Shown here: positions 9,621 through 21,444 of the stretch, in pieces | Layout: each line of letters begins with the position of its first letter | Position numbering within the stretch: the first letter of the stretch is position 1 | Notes under the pieces: model-generated | Told to the model about the DNA's origin: nothing | The model's database searches: none | Seen by the model: only the letters and a program-made list of their open reading frames with translations | NCBI GenBank assembly: GCA_963682055.1 | Contig: OY821745.1 | Location: forward strand, 22,069,342-22,133,341 | From: Primula veris | Taxonomy: Eukaryota > Streptophyta > Magnoliopsida > Ericales > Primulaceae | Direction of reading: 5' to 3' | Length of the DNA: 64,000 nucleotides | Program-made: the position numbers and the translations under genes

Positions 9621-10700
9621 CGTTATCAACACTTTGCTTGCGGAGATTGGAGTAAAAATTAGGAGATTTGAGTTTTTTTTCGAAAAACAGAGTTTAATTT
9701 TGAAGATTGGGTTATAAATATACGGCAAAACTTTGAAATTTTTTTTCTCTATCGAGCTTCCACAAAATACCAGGAATACGGTACACCCAGTTTATTTTAA
9801 TAAACTGTTAACGATAAAAATCGCATGTCTACTTAGCAATTAATCTGTGTGTATGCTGCTCTGCAATTTGTTGATGTATTGACAATTGTATGTGCATGCT
9901 TAACAAGTATAGTATTATTACTTGTAACAAATTAATTCGTGAATTGCATATATAGGTTAATTACGAATTCATGCTTATAAGCCATATTGTATCCAGCTTG
10001 TCCATGACTATTGATATGGTGGTGTACCTCACATGTATTTCTACATGATTTACGAAAAACCAGAGAATGAGTTGTTTATGGTCCTTAATTAATTGTTTAT
10101 GTGTATTAATTTATCACTGCATGTTAACCTAGTAAAACGTGTGGTCATAAACTACATAAATTGCATGTGGAAAACAAGTTTATATATATGCTACTGGATA
10201 TTGATTAGTATATTGATCTATATTGTATTGCTAACATACCATGCTTGAATACTAATTGTAACAGTGTGCGTTAATTATTTGTATGTGTAAAACAAAACAA
10301 ATATAGCGAATTGCATGTCATTAAACCAGTAGAATCAAAATTGTTTTTTTTCGAAACAGTAGGGACCAGATTGCAACTTACTGATACTTATGTACTTCCT
10401 ATGTATAAAACTGAATTTAGTTTAATTAAAATACAGTGGTGATCTCCATAGTGCACCTTACATTTAAAACAGTATATATGTTTGCATATGTATAAAATCG
10501 GTCCATATCTACATAAATACATTCATGATAACTGGATAATTGTCTAGTTAATAACCTTGCATGCTAATCGAACTAATTCTTGTATTACCATGCTATAACA
10601 ATTGCCATGTTATATTATTACTGCTGTTATGTATGTATATTTATTTACTGTCATGTGTAAAATATGGTAATTTGCGAAATCATATATTTTCACATTTAAG
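9621..10700. other. Untranslated leader of element A
   Basis: AT-rich sequence between the LTR and the first gag-like remnants. The first bases (CGTTATCAACAC) occupy the primer-binding-site position but are not the usual Met-tRNA complement. Nothing else is recognisable. Confidence 0.5.
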
Positions 10701-10729
10701 TTGGAAAAATTATGAACCTTCCCCAACTA

Positions 10730-13016
10730 GGCTCACCTATTTAGATACGATGTCTAGGAAAGATAAAGGCGGAAGTCGATATCCTAAGAGGTCGGGTTTT
10801 AAGTTGCATCCGTGCCCTCCACCCTCACCGTCTTTCCTGATCGTTTTTCAAGTAGAGCTATTGAAATGGGTTGGCTAAATAATAATTTCCCCGAGTGTAT
10901 TTATATAGTGATGCATGTTTTGCCGAATTGGTGTCTCTGTATCGACCTGTCGTTCGATCAATGAGAACCTATTCACATTAAAAGAAAAATTATTTTTCGA
11001 ACCCGTCATTTCGAAATAAAGTTTATGCTTGTGCAAACCATAAACATATAAACCAGTCGTTTTATATGATAATAAATCCAGAACTCCCAACACATATGCC
11101 ATATATGATGAGGAAATCGCAAAGCATACTTGCGAAATGAATGTTTAGGCGAGTTATTTTACGCCACCACATGTTATTTACCCTGATGTGTGAGAATGTG
11201 ATGCCCAAATTATTTGGATGCCATTTTTGATTAGTAAAACACGAGTTTGTTGTTACCCTCGAGATGAATGATAAGGCGTTGTTTTTATTCCGCCGTCACA
11301 TTTGAGACGGGAAAAAAATGCTAAAATGGTACCTAACCTATCAGCTTTTAGTGATTTGGTACCCAACCTAACACACTTTCTAATTTGGTACCCAACCTAT
11401 ACATTTCGCTCTAATTTGGTACCCAACCTAACACTTTTTTCTAATTTAGTACCCAACCTATACGTTTCGCTCTAATTTGGTACCCAACCTATACGTATAC
11501 AGTCCAATTAAGGGACTCAATTTGTCTTCGATCATCGGTTTTTAATGCATAGGTTGGGTACCAAATTAGAAAAAATTGTTAGGATGGGTACCGAATTAGA
11601 AAGTGTTAGGTTGGGTACCAAATTAGAGCGAAATGTATATGTTGGGTACCAATTTAGAAAGTATGTTAGGCTGGGTACCAAATCACTAAAAGTTAATAGG
11701 TTGGGTACCATTTTAACAATTTTCCCTTTGAGACGTGATGACGTCTATGATGAACAAATGTCTGAAATTGACATATTGGAGCAATCCTTCACCAATACAC
11801 TAGCTTGGAAATTGTATTTCGTAAGCAATATCGTGAATTTATATTCACAATGCTCCTTCATCGCCCATCTTTTTGTGGATGACAAAATGCCCCGATGAGC
11901 AAGTTTTAATCCTATTGAGTCAATGACGAATTGTTTGCCTGATATTAATGCTCTTCGTGAACATTTCTTTTCTATGAATCGAGAACCGAGACAAGTGTTA
12001 TTTGTCTCGAACTGTCGTGATCCCGACGAATCGCTTAGGCAAATGAGGTTTAGACAATTGTCTGAACCGAAGATATGTGGCACCTATGCAGTTTTGAAAG
12101 GAACAATTGGGCCAGTCGTCCCAAAGCAAGAGACAATGCTCAAGGAGCCAATCTCTGCTATAAATGACCGATGTCATTCCCGACTACTCCTTAAATAGTT
12201 CAAAACTATTATAAAGGTGAAAAAACCCGATGCTAATGTGGTTAAAGCAATCTGAAAGACTAGTATGTGTAAAGATCACGAAATGGACTTGTAGAATTCT
12301 TGTAAAAAATTGAAGGAGTTATTGTGGACTTATCTAACCATAAGACGGACAGTAAATATAAATGGTTATGGTTGATGCATCGATAATATGGTCACATTTT
12401 ACTGTTTTCCACATAAATGTAGCATTTTCCAAACTCTTAGCCTTATCATTAAGTTGAGGGCTCGTGATCCGGATTATCCTGAAAAGTCTAGTCGACTTGA
12501 TAATGCCGAAGAGTAAGAATCGAAATTTCGATTTGTATTACTTGACTTTGGGAATTGAAATTGAGCATAATGTTGATTATGTTCCGACCCAAAATGGACT
12601 CACAGAAACTTTAAGTGGTTGCAAATGATTGCACATGTTATTTGGTGATGCGTACCTATATATTTCTGTGTGGGGTCACAATACATTTCATATTGCTTCA
12701 TTGGTCCGTCTAAGGCCCATAGTCACTCAAAACACTAAATGCGTATCAGTTGGTTACTGGTTATGAGTCAGATGCCTCATATGAACGTGTGTTTGAGTGG
12801 TTAATATTTTGATTGAGCCGCTAAAGCGTTCAAAATATGGACCTCTGAAAATTAGGGACATAAGTCGATTATGAATCTCCTGTCTATCATTTGATAGAGT
12901 AACCTTGGCAAGCGATCTATTTACCGGATGATATGAAAAAGTGACATCGCTAAAACTGTTCTCCCCATCGTTAGGGGGAGATTTGCATGTTACCGTTGAT
13001 AAGGAACGATGTGAAG
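10730..13016 (+). pseudogene. Element A gag and integrase remnants
   Basis: Stops and shifts break every frame. Around 11750-11910 the sequence resembles the copia gag region preceding the zinc knuckle. From about 12440 to 13016 short pieces recall a copia integrase: a Ser-Ser-Arg-Leu-Asp-Asn-Ala stretch (12490-12510, integrase DDE core), LQMIAH (12623-12640), VTGYESDAS (12750-12780) and a piece just before 13016 resembling the region that follows integrase. Sirevirus B interrupts this last piece. Confidence 0.5.
11310..11726. mobile_element. Foldback MITE (Mutator-type by TSD) built of TTTGGTACCCAACCTA repeats
   Basis: A 417-base inverted repeat is flanked by the perfect 9-base duplication TTTGAGACG (11301-11309 and 11727-11735), the length typical of Mutator-like elements. 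Each arm contains five or six short tandem units of the form TCTAATTTGGTACCCAACCT, in opposite orientation on the two sides of a spacer near 11500-11545. It sits in the gag region of element A and so inserted after A. Confidence 0.88.
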
Positions 13017-14275
13017 TGTTGGTCCGTAGGTGTCTAAACCTTAGAGGGGGGGTGAATAAGGTTTTGTATGTTTTTCGCGGAATAAAAAACTATGTGTTAT
13101 TAACTAAGCAAATTAGTGGATTTTATAACTTAAACAAATTCGTTAACAAATAATAGCTAATTTAATTTAAGCAAGCAATGAATATAAGCAATAAATAATT
13201 TACAAAAAGTAAAAGTTGAGGGAAAAGAAATAACACAAGATTTATAGAGGTTCGGCAAAACGTGCCTACGTCCTCTCCTCAGATTTCACTTCCGAGTGTT
13301 TCACTAAAAATTCGTTCCAAGGTTACAACCTAACGAGCTTGATCAACCGATTTAGCTCCCCCTCACTTTATGAGTATCCCGAATGAAAAGCCTAGAACTT
13401 TTAAGCCACACTTGCTTGAAAAGCTTCTACCCGATCACCCGCTCACAAATGAGTTTATAAAACACTCTTTTACAAGATTGAATTTGAATGGTTCACTTAC
13501 TACCAAATAAAATCTCGATGTTTATAAGATAACAATAATAATACACTCGAGAATGTTTATGAGTATAAGTAAGAAAATGAGTAGTATAAGCTTGAAGAAT
13601 TTCTTTGTAGGAATTGCTTAATTGTTGTATGATGATTAGGTGCCTTCTACAATGGATTTTGGGGCTTTTTGTAGAGCCAAAAAGGTCTATCATTTAATGC
13701 ATGACCATTGGCAGTTGTTGAGTAGCTTAGCTGCTAGTTTTCAGCAGTTCGCCCCATTCTCAGGATAAGCTGAAAAGCTGGAATTTGAAATTCTGCAGAA
13801 ACGATCGGTCGTTTCTGAAAAACGATCGGTCGTTTTTCATCTGTGCTCACTGGAAGAATTCATACTTAAAACGATCGGTTGTTTTAAGCCTGGCGATCGG
13901 TCGTTTTTGTGTTGAGCTCACTGGAAGGATTTCTGCCTAAAACGATCGGTCGTTTTAGGGTGGCGATCGGTCGTTTTTAGGTTGTGCTCACTGGAAGAAT
14001 TAAGCACATAAATGATCGATCGTTTAGCCATGATCAGTCGTTTTTTGTATTTCTGGGAAAGTTTCGGTCTTCTCGACATACTTTGAAAGCCTGTAATTTG
14101 TCCGTTTCAAATCCGATTGAGGTTCCGCTTGAACCGTTGGCTTCGTATTTACGTAAACTATCATTCCAAACCTTTGACACACTCGATAAATGATTAGTAC
14201 GCAAAACGAGCTTTTATCATGTTTTACAAATATTGTTATCATCAAAACAATCGATTAGAAGAACAACGTTCAACA
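13017..14275 (-). repeat. 3' LTR of element B
   Basis: 1259 bases, with TG...CA ends. Differences from its partner at 21445-22724 all fall in the first 370 or so bases (the R/U5 side in element orientation); the remaining 890 bases look identical by eye. It carries eight palindromic motifs at 13800-14045. Confidence 0.95.
13800..14045. promoter_or_regulatory. Palindrome array in the LTR of B (CGATCGGTCG type)
   Basis: Eight copies of AACGATCGGTCGTTTT or close variants occur as four pairs with a period of about 70 bases (near 13801/13820, 13870/13894, 13941/13964, 14013/14031). The pairs are separated by a conserved linker, GCTCACTGGAAGAATT. They lie in the U3 half of the LTR. Palindromic LTR repeats are a described Sirevirus feature. 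Their binding partner is unknown. Confidence 0.85.
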
Positions 14276-14810
14276 ATCTCTCCCTTTTTGATGATGACAA
14301 AATATTGACTATAACATACTATAAGCTCTTTTTGCTAAGACAAGTATAACCGAGATGTGTAGATGACGTTTTACTTGGATAAAAGGTTTTTAGAAAAGAA
14401 ACAAGTAAATGTCATAACATCCGATTTAAACGAAGTATAACAAAGCTAAAACGATTAAGGATAACAAAAGATCAAATGAAAGCGAAAAATCGGCCTTAGT
14501 TTTGCCTAAAATTGGTCAATCGTCACAAATGAAAAACACCAAGTATAACCCAATCAACTAGATATTATGCGCACAATCTCAATAATAACAATTATAACCA
14601 TGCATATATTAAAGAAAAAATCTCACAACGCATAAGCACTTATAAAAAGCAACATAATAATGATTCATAAAATAAAGCGTTTGCTACTTATTACATCAAA
14701 AACCAACGTTGTTCGAAATTGAAAGAAATGAGAACGCATAAGAAATACAACGCATAAGAAATACAACGCCAAAACAAAAGATAGGGTATTTCTCCCCCTT
14801 TGACATCATC
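14276..14810 (-). promoter_or_regulatory. Polypurine tracts and 3' non-coding region of element B
   Basis: Read on the minus strand, AAAAAGGGAGA abuts the LTR (14276-14292) and a second tract, TCAAAGGGGGAGA, lies at 14791-14803, close to the end of ORF3. Repeated polypurine tracts are a Sirevirus trait. The region between is AT-rich and non-coding. Confidence 0.7.
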
Positions 14811-14831
14811 AAAAACAAAAAAAAAATCCGC

Positions 14832-16118
14832 CTAGTCGCGGTGGGAGGTCGCATCATCTTCTTCGTCGTCATTGTCGACGTGGGGCCCGGCAAAGTCGGG
14901 AAAGTAGCCGTGGAATTGCGCCCTTTGCTCGGCACTTTCGCGGTCAAGTCGGTCGAGCTCTTCTTGACCCGGTTGCAAGAATCGAAACATCCGACGAGTC
15001 ATTTGGGCATTCCGATATTGGTTGATGAAGAGATCATCGTAGAACTTATCGGAGCGCGGGATACGAGAGGAAAATCCCACGGGAGCTTTTCCTTGACGTC
15101 GAGAGGAGGTCGGGATATCGGTGGGGGGAAGGGACTCGGATGAATTATCCGCACGAGCGGCTTGTGGTGTTAACTTAGGGCCGACGTACTCTTCCTCTTC
15201 GGGGGTAAGAGGAGCATAGTCGGGGCCGGATACCCGCTTATCGGACCAAGTTATGGACTTGTCGGTATTATCGGACCAAATATGATTGTCCTTGTTTTTG
15301 AACAAAGTTCCACCGGGAACGAGATTTAGGTCCTTTAAGATGTCCGAAATCAAGGCACCGTAAGGTAGCCCATTCTTAGACTTCGTTTTGAGCGAGTCCA
15401 TCTTAAAGAAAATGAGTGTTGCGAAGTCAAGTTTGGCTCGGCGATGGATGCACCCGAGGAGGAAGATGTACTCATTTGTGACATCCGTAAAGTTGGAAGT
15501 ATGAGGGAGGACAATATGAGATAGGATATGATAGGCTAATTTATTGCGAAAAAGAAGGCCGTGGGCCTTGTTGGAGCGATTATTATGGATGGGATGAAAA
15601 ATTTCGTTTTTGAGATCTTTGAAGTTATCGATCTCGAGAGTCTCACAAAGTTCCTCACTAGACTCATGGACACCGTCGCTATCTAGGCGTAATAGATGTC
15701 GTAGACGGTCTATACCGTAAATGAACGGTTGGCCATTAAATGATGAACGCAAGCGGAGTGCGTCATCATGATCCCTATCAAGAGCTAGGTTGTGATAGAA
15801 TTCATAAACGTTTTCTTTGTAAAATGGCTCTTTTAGAGTAAGAATAGTATCGAGTTTGTGAGAACTTAAATCTATCATAAGAGCGGGAAAACGTTCACGG
15901 AATAGAGGCATGTCTAGAGTGAAGTTAGACAATATACCTCGTTTATCCATCGAAGGTGGATAGAGAGGAGGAAGAGGGCCGGAAGAGGCACCGGGGCCCG
16001 AGGGTGGAGCGGTAGAGGAGCCGGTTCGGCGACCGCGAGGAATACGGGGACGAGGGGACGGAGGCAGGTAGGCTTCGTCATCTTCATCCATGAGGGAAGT
16101 TCTCTTAGTACGAACCAT
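14832..16118 (-). CDS. ORF3 of Sirevirus B (env-like position; plant transposon protein domain)
   Basis: A 428-residue frame follows pol. I choose the ATG at 16118 (MVRTKRTSLMDEDD) because the further 69 codons upstream run into palindromic and AT-rich DNA. The N-terminus is proline- and arginine-rich and basic (PPSPRPRIPRGRR). The middle (about residues 70-280) has the alpha-helical look of the putative plant transposon protein domain found after pol in Sireviruses, with an FYHNL motif and a YHILSHIVLPH stretch. The C-terminus is acidic (DNDDEEDD). No signal peptide or membrane segment is visible in this frame, so an envelope role is not supported. It is intact. Confidence 0.7.
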   Translation of the reverse strand: MVRTKRTSLMDEDDEAYLPPSPRPRIPRGRRTGSSTAPPSGPGASSGPLPPLYPPSMDKRGILSNFTLDMPLFRERFPALMIDLSSHKLDTILTLKEPFYKENVYEFYHNLALDRDHDDALRLRSSFNGQPFIYGIDRLRHLLRLDSDGVHESSEELCETLEIDNFKDLKNEIFHPIHNNRSNKAHGLLFRNKLAYHILSHIVLPHTSNFTDVTNEYIFLLGCIHRRAKLDFATLIFFKMDSLKTKSKNGLPYGALISDILKDLNLVPGGTLFKNKDNHIWSDNTDKSITWSDKRVSGPDYAPLTPEEEEYVGPKLTPQAARADNSSESLPPTDIPTSSRRQGKAPVGFSSRIPRSDKFYDDLFINQYRNAQMTRRMFRFLQPGQEELDRLDRESAEQRAQFHGYFPDFAGPHVDNDDEEDDATSHRD

Positions 16119-16257
16119 ATTTGATTGATTACGGAGAGAAATTGGAATATTTGGGTGATTTGGGTGATTTGGGCGAATTTTTATAAGAGAGAGAGTTGGT
16201 TTTTGAAAAAGAATGAATTGAATTAGGGTTTGAAGAACGGTTTTAAAACTGAGAAAC

Positions 16258-16415
16258 AGAAAAACGATCGGTCGTTTTGTGTTTCGATCGGTCGTATTTG
16301 AACCAAAATGTTCCAGTGAGTGCACTTTAAAAACGATCGGTCGTTTTTAAGGAATGATCGGTCGTCTGTAGCAAAACGATCGGTCGTTTTTACAGACGAT
16401 CGATCGACTGTAAAT
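16258..16415. promoter_or_regulatory. Second palindrome array of B, between pol and ORF3
   Basis: Six copies of the CGATCGGTCG motif stand just upstream of ORF3, near 16260, 16284, 16330, 16355, 16373 and 16396. The linker here reads CCAGTGAGTGCAC, the reverse complement form of the LTR linker, so this block is inverted relative to the LTR arrays. Confidence 0.8.
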
Positions 16416-16535
16416 AGGTTACAGAACTGGAATTTTTTGCACTGTACGACACTGAGTCGGCATAAAAAGTATAAAAATACTGAAATATACATAAAATTAA
16501 TCAAGTATATATATATATATATATATATGTATATT

Positions 16536-19500
16536 TCACACATCAAACATGCCTAACTCTCGTCGAATAAAACAAAATTGTTCCTCGTTAAGGGGTTTTG
16601 TAAAAATATCGGCTAATTGCCTATCGGTACTTATATATTCAAGTGTAATATCCCCTTTTTGAACATGATCCCTTAAAAAATGATGACGCAAATTAATATG
16701 TTTAGTGCAAGAGTGTTGGATCGGATTTTTCGAAAGATTTATAGCACTAGTATTATCACATAAAATAGGCACACTATCAAAAGATAATTCAAAGTCGTTT
16801 AGTTGTTGACGCATCCAAAGGATTTGTGCGCAACAACTACCCGCGGCGACGTATTCCGCCTCCGCCGTAGAAAGCGCAACCGAGTTTTGTTTCTTGCTAT
16901 GCCAAGAAACTAAGGCGTTTCCTAAGAAATGGCAAGTGCCACTAGTACTTTTTCTATCTAATCGACAACCGGCAAAGTCGGCGTCGGAATAGCCAAGCAA
17001 TTCAAAAGAAGTATCATGTGGATAAAACAATCCTAAATTGCAAGTACCTACAAGATATCTAAATATGCGCTTAACGGCTATAACATGCGATTCCTTAGGG
17101 CAAGATTGATACTTAGCACACAAGCAAACACTAAACATGATATCGGGTCTACTTGCGGTTAAATATAAGAGAGATCTAATCATACCTCTATAGAGCTTTT
17201 GGTCCACGCTTTTACCCGATTCATCCTTGTCTAGTTTTGTTGCCGGACTCATTGGAGTTCCTAGCGGCTTTGCATCGCTCATGTTGAATCGTTTGAGCAA
17301 GTCCCTTGTGTATTTGGCTTGATTGACGAAAATTCCGTCCTTTGTTTGTTTGATTTGCAATCCAAGAAAGTAGGTAAGTTCACCCATCATGCTGATCTCG
17401 AATTCACCTTGCATACACTTAGAAAACTCCTCGCACATGCAAGCATTAGTAGCACCGAAAATAATATCGTCAACATATATTTGAATTAAAAGCATGTCCT
17501 TACCATCCTTTTTAATAAAGAGAGTAGTATCTAAAGTACCACGAGAAAAACCTTTTACAATCAAAAATTTACTAAGTCTTTCATACCAAGCCCGGGGTGC
17601 TTGTTTTAAACCATAAAGTGCTTTTCGAAGTTTGTAAACATGATCGGGAAACTCGTGATTTTCAAAACCGGGTGGTTGTTTTACATAAACTTCCTCATTT
17701 ATAAAGCCATTAAAAAATGCACTTTTAACATCCATTTGATATAATGTAAAACGTTTAAAAGAAGCATAAGCAAGCAACATTCTAATGGCTTCTAGTCTAG
17801 CTACGGGTGCGTAAGTTTCATCGAAATCGATGCCTTCTTCTTGGTTATACCCTTGAGCTACTAGTCTAGCCTTATTTCTAATGACTACCCCGGATTCATC
17901 CATCTTATTACGAAATATCCATTTCGTACCTATAATTGTTTTCTCACGCGGTCTAGGTACTAAAGTCCATAAGTTACTACGCTCGAATTGATTTAATTCG
18001 TCATGCATAGCTAATACCCAACTCTCATCGAGTTCCGCCTCATGAATGTTCTTGGGCTCTAGTTGAGACAAGAATGCAAAATGATTAACTAGATTTCTTA
18101 ATGAAGAACGTGTATGCACTCTTTCTCCCGGGTTACCCAAAATTAAATCTTGCGGATGGTGATTGGAAAACCTCCATTCTTGAGGCAAATCCTCATGAAT
18201 GTGTACGCTAGATTCTAAGTCCGTTTGAAGTCTCTCTATAGTGACTTCTTCAACAACGGGTTCAACCTCTATACTAGGCGTAGACTCTAAGCTAGATGCA
18301 ACATGATTAGAGGAAGATGCTTTATGAAAAATATCATCATTAATATTATGAACAATTAAAGGCTTATCAATCGTCGGTAAATTCTCATCAAACGAAACAT
18401 GTACCGACTCTTCCACCAATAAAGTTCTTTTATTAAAAATTCTATAAGCTTTACTCGATATAGCATATCCGACGAAAATTCCTTCATCGGACTTAGCATC
18501 GAATTTTCCTAGATTATCCTTACCATTATTATGAACATAGCATTTACAACCAAATGCACGTAAATGAGAAATATTGGGCTTTCGCTCATTCCATAATTCG
18601 TAAGGTGTCTTTTTCAATATGGGCCTAATTAAGGCTCTATTTAAAATATAGCAGGCGGAATTTATGGCTTCGGCCCAAAAATACTTTGGCAAATTATTTT
18701 CGCAAAGCATGGTCCGTGCCATTTCCTCTAGGGTTCTATTCTTCCTCTCAACTACCCCATTTTGTTGGGGCGTACGAGGGACCGAAAAATTATGATCAAT
18801 ACCATTTTCATCACAAAAAGTTTGAAATGGAGTATTCTCAAATTCCTTACCATGATCGGTTCGGATACTTTTGATTATATAACCCTTTCGTGTTCGGAGC
18901 TTTTTGCAAATAATAGAGAATTCTCTAAATGCTTCATGCTTATGAGTTAAAAACAATACCCAAGTAAAGCGACTAAAATCGTCAACCATGACGAAAACAT
19001 ATGCACGCCCGCCAAGACTAAGTGTCCGGGAGGGGCCAACTAAGTCCATATGAATGAGCTCCAAACAACGAGTAGTAGAAATAATATTTTTAGACTTAAA
19101 AGAAATCTTTGTTTGTTTGCCTAATTGGCAAGCGTGGCAAAGTTTGTCCTTTATATAAGGAGCTTTTGGTAAACCTATTACCAAATCTTTACTAGAAAGT
19201 TTAGCAAGTAAATCAACACTAGCATGACCAAGTCGTCTATGCCACAACCAACCATTGTCGTTGATAGTAACAAGACACTTAACTTCATTGTCCACCGAAC
19301 TATTCAAATCAATCATATAGACATTATTTTGTCTTTGACTCATGAGAATAGTTTTATTATCCGAAATACAATGAATGATGCAATGCGATTTTTCAAAAAT
19401 GACTTTGTGACCCAAATCACAAAGTTGACTTATACTTAGCAAGTTATGTTTAAGACCATCCACAAGCAATACATTATCAATAACAACATTAGATGGTTTA

Positions 19501-19664
19501 GAAATGCTACCAATACCGATGATTTTACCCTTGCTATTATCCCCGAAGGTCACAAAGCCTCCGTCTTTAGGTGCAAGAGTGATAAATTTTGTTTTGTCTC
19601 CCGTCATATGTCTTAAGCATCCACTATCCAAGAACCACTTGTCCTCGTTAATTTTTGACCTCAA
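16536..19664 (-). CDS. pol of Sirevirus B: protease, integrase, reverse transcriptase, RNase H
   Basis: A frame of 1042 codons is open. In order it shows the aspartic protease motif WFLDSG near the start, the integrase HHCC zinc-binding region (WHRRLGHAS ... CHACQLGKQ), the integrase core ([28 protein letters not shown]), the reverse transcriptase ([19 protein letters not shown]) and RNase H ([29 protein letters not shown]). All catalytic motifs are visible. The first codon of the open stretch is TTG and no ATG sits near the protease, so pol must be made as a fusion with gag. The two are in different frames, with stops at 19689-19687 (gag) and 19673-19671 (pol frame), so the stretches do not overlap. 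Confidence 0.92.
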   Translation of the reverse strand: MRSKINEDKWFLDSGCLRHMTGDKTKFITLAPKDGGFVTFGDNSKGKIIGIGSISKPSNVVIDNVLLVDGLKHNLLSISQLCDLGHKVIFEKSHCIIHCISDNKTILMSQRQNNVYMIDLNSSVDNEVKCLVTINDNGWLWHRRLGHASVDLLAKLSSKDLVIGLPKAPYIKDKLCHACQLGKQTKISFKSKNIISTTRCLELIHMDLVGPSRTLSLGGRAYVFVMVDDFSRFTWVLFLTHKHEAFREFSIICKKLRTRKGYIIKSIRTDHGKEFENTPFQTFCDENGIDHNFSVPRTPQQNGVVERKNRTLEEMARTMLCENNLPKYFWAEAINSACYILNRALIRPILKKTPYELWNERKPNISHLRAFGCKCYVHNNGKDNLGKFDAKSDEGIFVGYAISSKAYRIFNKRTLLVEESVHVSFDENLPTIDKPLIVHNINDDIFHKASSSNHVASSLESTPSIEVEPVVEEVTIERLQTDLESSVHIHEDLPQEWRFSNHHPQDLILGNPGERVHTRSSLRNLVNHFAFLSQLEPKNIHEAELDESWVLAMHDELNQFERSNLWTLVPRPREKTIIGTKWIFRNKMDESGVVIRNKARLVAQGYNQEEGIDFDETYAPVARLEAIRMLLAYASFKRFTLYQMDVKSAFFNGFINEEVYVKQPPGFENHEFPDHVYKLRKALYGLKQAPRAWYERLSKFLIVKGFSRGTLDTTLFIKKDGKDMLLIQIYVDDIIFGATNACMCEEFSKCMQGEFEISMMGELTYFLGLQIKQTKDGIFVNQAKYTRDLLKRFNMSDAKPLGTPMSPATKLDKDESGKSVDQKLYRGMIRSLLYLTASRPDIMFSVCLCAKYQSCPKESHVIAVKRIFRYLVGTCNLGLFYPHDTSFELLGYSDADFAGCRLDRKSTSGTCHFLGNALVSWHSKKQNSVALSTAEAEYVAAGSCCAQILWMRQQLNDFELSFDSVPILCDNTSAINLSKNPIQHSCTKHINLRHHFLRDHVQKGDITLEYISTDRQLADIFTKPLNEEQFCFIRRELGMFDV

Positions 19665-19686
19665 GCATACCTACAAAACAAGACAA

Positions 19687-21378
19687 TCATTGGTACCCTA
19701 ATCCACTTTTGGGTCCTTGAGGGTTAGAGTCTCGACCCTTTGGAATCCAAACCAAATCATTTCTATTTACTTTATATCTATAAGGGCAATATATGTAATC
19801 TTCATAGTGATCACTACGGTTGCAAGTAATACATTTAACATGCAAGATAGGTTTAACAAAACGATTATAAACTAGATTATTTTTATACGAGTTGTTCTTT
19901 CGAGGGTAATTTGGTTGTCTACTTTCATTTTTCGCCACTTGTTTGGTGAATAGATTTTTATGCTTTGCCGTTAAGAGTGGGTTGTACCCTACACCGGTTT
20001 TATCATATGTGCCTTGTTGAGAAGCTAATATAGTACTTAGCATTTTACTTCCCTTCGTGAACTTAGCGAGAGTGAGTTCGGCGCTATCCGCCTTGAGTTT
20101 ACATGAACTAAGGTCTTTAACTAACTTGTCATTTTCTATGGTAAGTTCGGCATTTTTAGACGTGAGTGAGTCATTTTTTATGGCTAAGTTCTCGAGTTCG
20201 TCTTGTAGAGTAATTAGCATCTTTCTAAATGATTTGTTTTTACCTCTAGCTTTTTCTAAAGAGGCTAATACATCATTTATATCTAAATCATCATCACTAG
20301 AAATAGAAGAGTTAGAGGAGTGAAAACTTACATCCTCGGTATCGTCGTCTCTAGCCATGAGACATAGATTTGCGACTTCTTCATTGTCGCTATCGGAGCT
20401 ATCATCATCGCTCCCCCATGCGGCCAAGAATGCCTTCTTGTATTCCTTTTTCTTTCCGAACTTGTCCTTTTTCTTCAAGGGACATTCGTTTTGCATATGT
20501 CCGGGCTTGTGACATTTATAACAAATGATTTCGTCCTTCTTGTTGGATTTGTCGGAAGGCTCTCCCTTAAGCTCCTTTTTCCGAAATCGTTTTCCACCCT
20601 TCTTTTTCCAACTTAGGAACTTGTTGTAGCGTTTGGCGAAGAGTGCCATTTCATCATCCTCACTAGAGGAATCGTTGTCGCTATCGTCATTTGTTGTGCT
20701 TTTGAAGGCGATGCCTTTCTTCTTTTTTGAGTCATCCTCATGTTTTCGAGTCGTCATATCTAGCTCATGGGTGCTCAAGGATCCTATGAGGTTGTCGAGA
20801 GAGAGTGTGTTCATGTCCTTGGCTTCTTGTATAGCCGTCACTTTCGATTCCCATTTCCTCGGAAGACTTCGTAGGATTTTCGTCACCATCTCCTTGCTAG
20901 AGTATACCTTTTCAAGTATTTTAAGATCATTAGTTATCTTAGTAAAACGAGTGTACATAGAAGCAATAGACTCGTCATCATCAACCTTAAACAATTCATA
21001 ATCATGAATAAGCATGCTAATTTTAGAGTCCTTAACTTGACTAGTTTCTTCGTACATAATAGCTAGCTTATCCCACATTTACTTAGCGATGTCACAACCG
21101 GAAATCTTATCATATTCACTAGGCGAGAGCGCACAAGTGATAGAGGTCATAGCCCTACAATTTAGGGAGAAGGCGAGGCGTTCATCGGTGTCTAGTTCCT
21201 CTACAAGTTTATCTAAGCCATTTCTCCTAGGCGTTTTATAACCTTTACTAATGCTAATCCATTGGTCTATTTCGAAACCACAAAGGAAATTTTTCATGAG
21301 ATCTCTCCAATAGGGATAGTTTGTACCGTCAAAGAACGGGGGCCTAGTTATGGATTTAGAGTCGGCGTACGAAGACAT
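19687..21378 (-). pseudogene. gag of Sirevirus B, interrupted by one in-frame stop
   Basis: Gag starts with ATG at 21378 (MSSYADSKSITRPP) and is read for 99 codons to a TAA at 21081-21079. The same frame continues at once for 463 codons (MWDKLAIMYEET) to 19687, so a single substitution appears to have broken it. The second part contains the retrotransposon gag domain and one CCHC zinc knuckle (CYKCHKPGHMQNEC, about 20478-20523), flanked by lysine-rich tracts, then acidic and coiled-coil-like segments. It would form the virus-like particle shell in the cytoplasm. The 3' end is out of register with pol. Confidence 0.88.
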
Positions 21379-21430
21379 AGCGGATCTTTAAACTATAAAA
21401 TCGTTAGATTTTTGTAAATATAATAGCTAA

Positions 21431-21442
21431 GCTCTGATACCA
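21431..21442 (-). promoter_or_regulatory. Primer-binding site of element B
   Basis: On the minus strand this reads TGGTATCAGAGC, the standard copia primer-binding site that pairs with the 3' end of initiator Met-tRNA. It lies two bases inside the 5' LTR. Confidence 0.93.
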
Positions 21443-21444
21443 AT

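Noticed and set aside
13493..14245. Short frames in the LTRs of element B, repeated identically at 21942-22694
   Set aside because: Both copies lie in LTR non-coding and palindromic DNA. Identity between copies simply follows from LTR duplication.
14832..16325. Start of ORF3 of B at the far upstream ATG (16325)
   Set aside because: The extra 69 codons pass through the palindrome array and AT-rich leader; the ATG at 16118 gives the expected length and composition.
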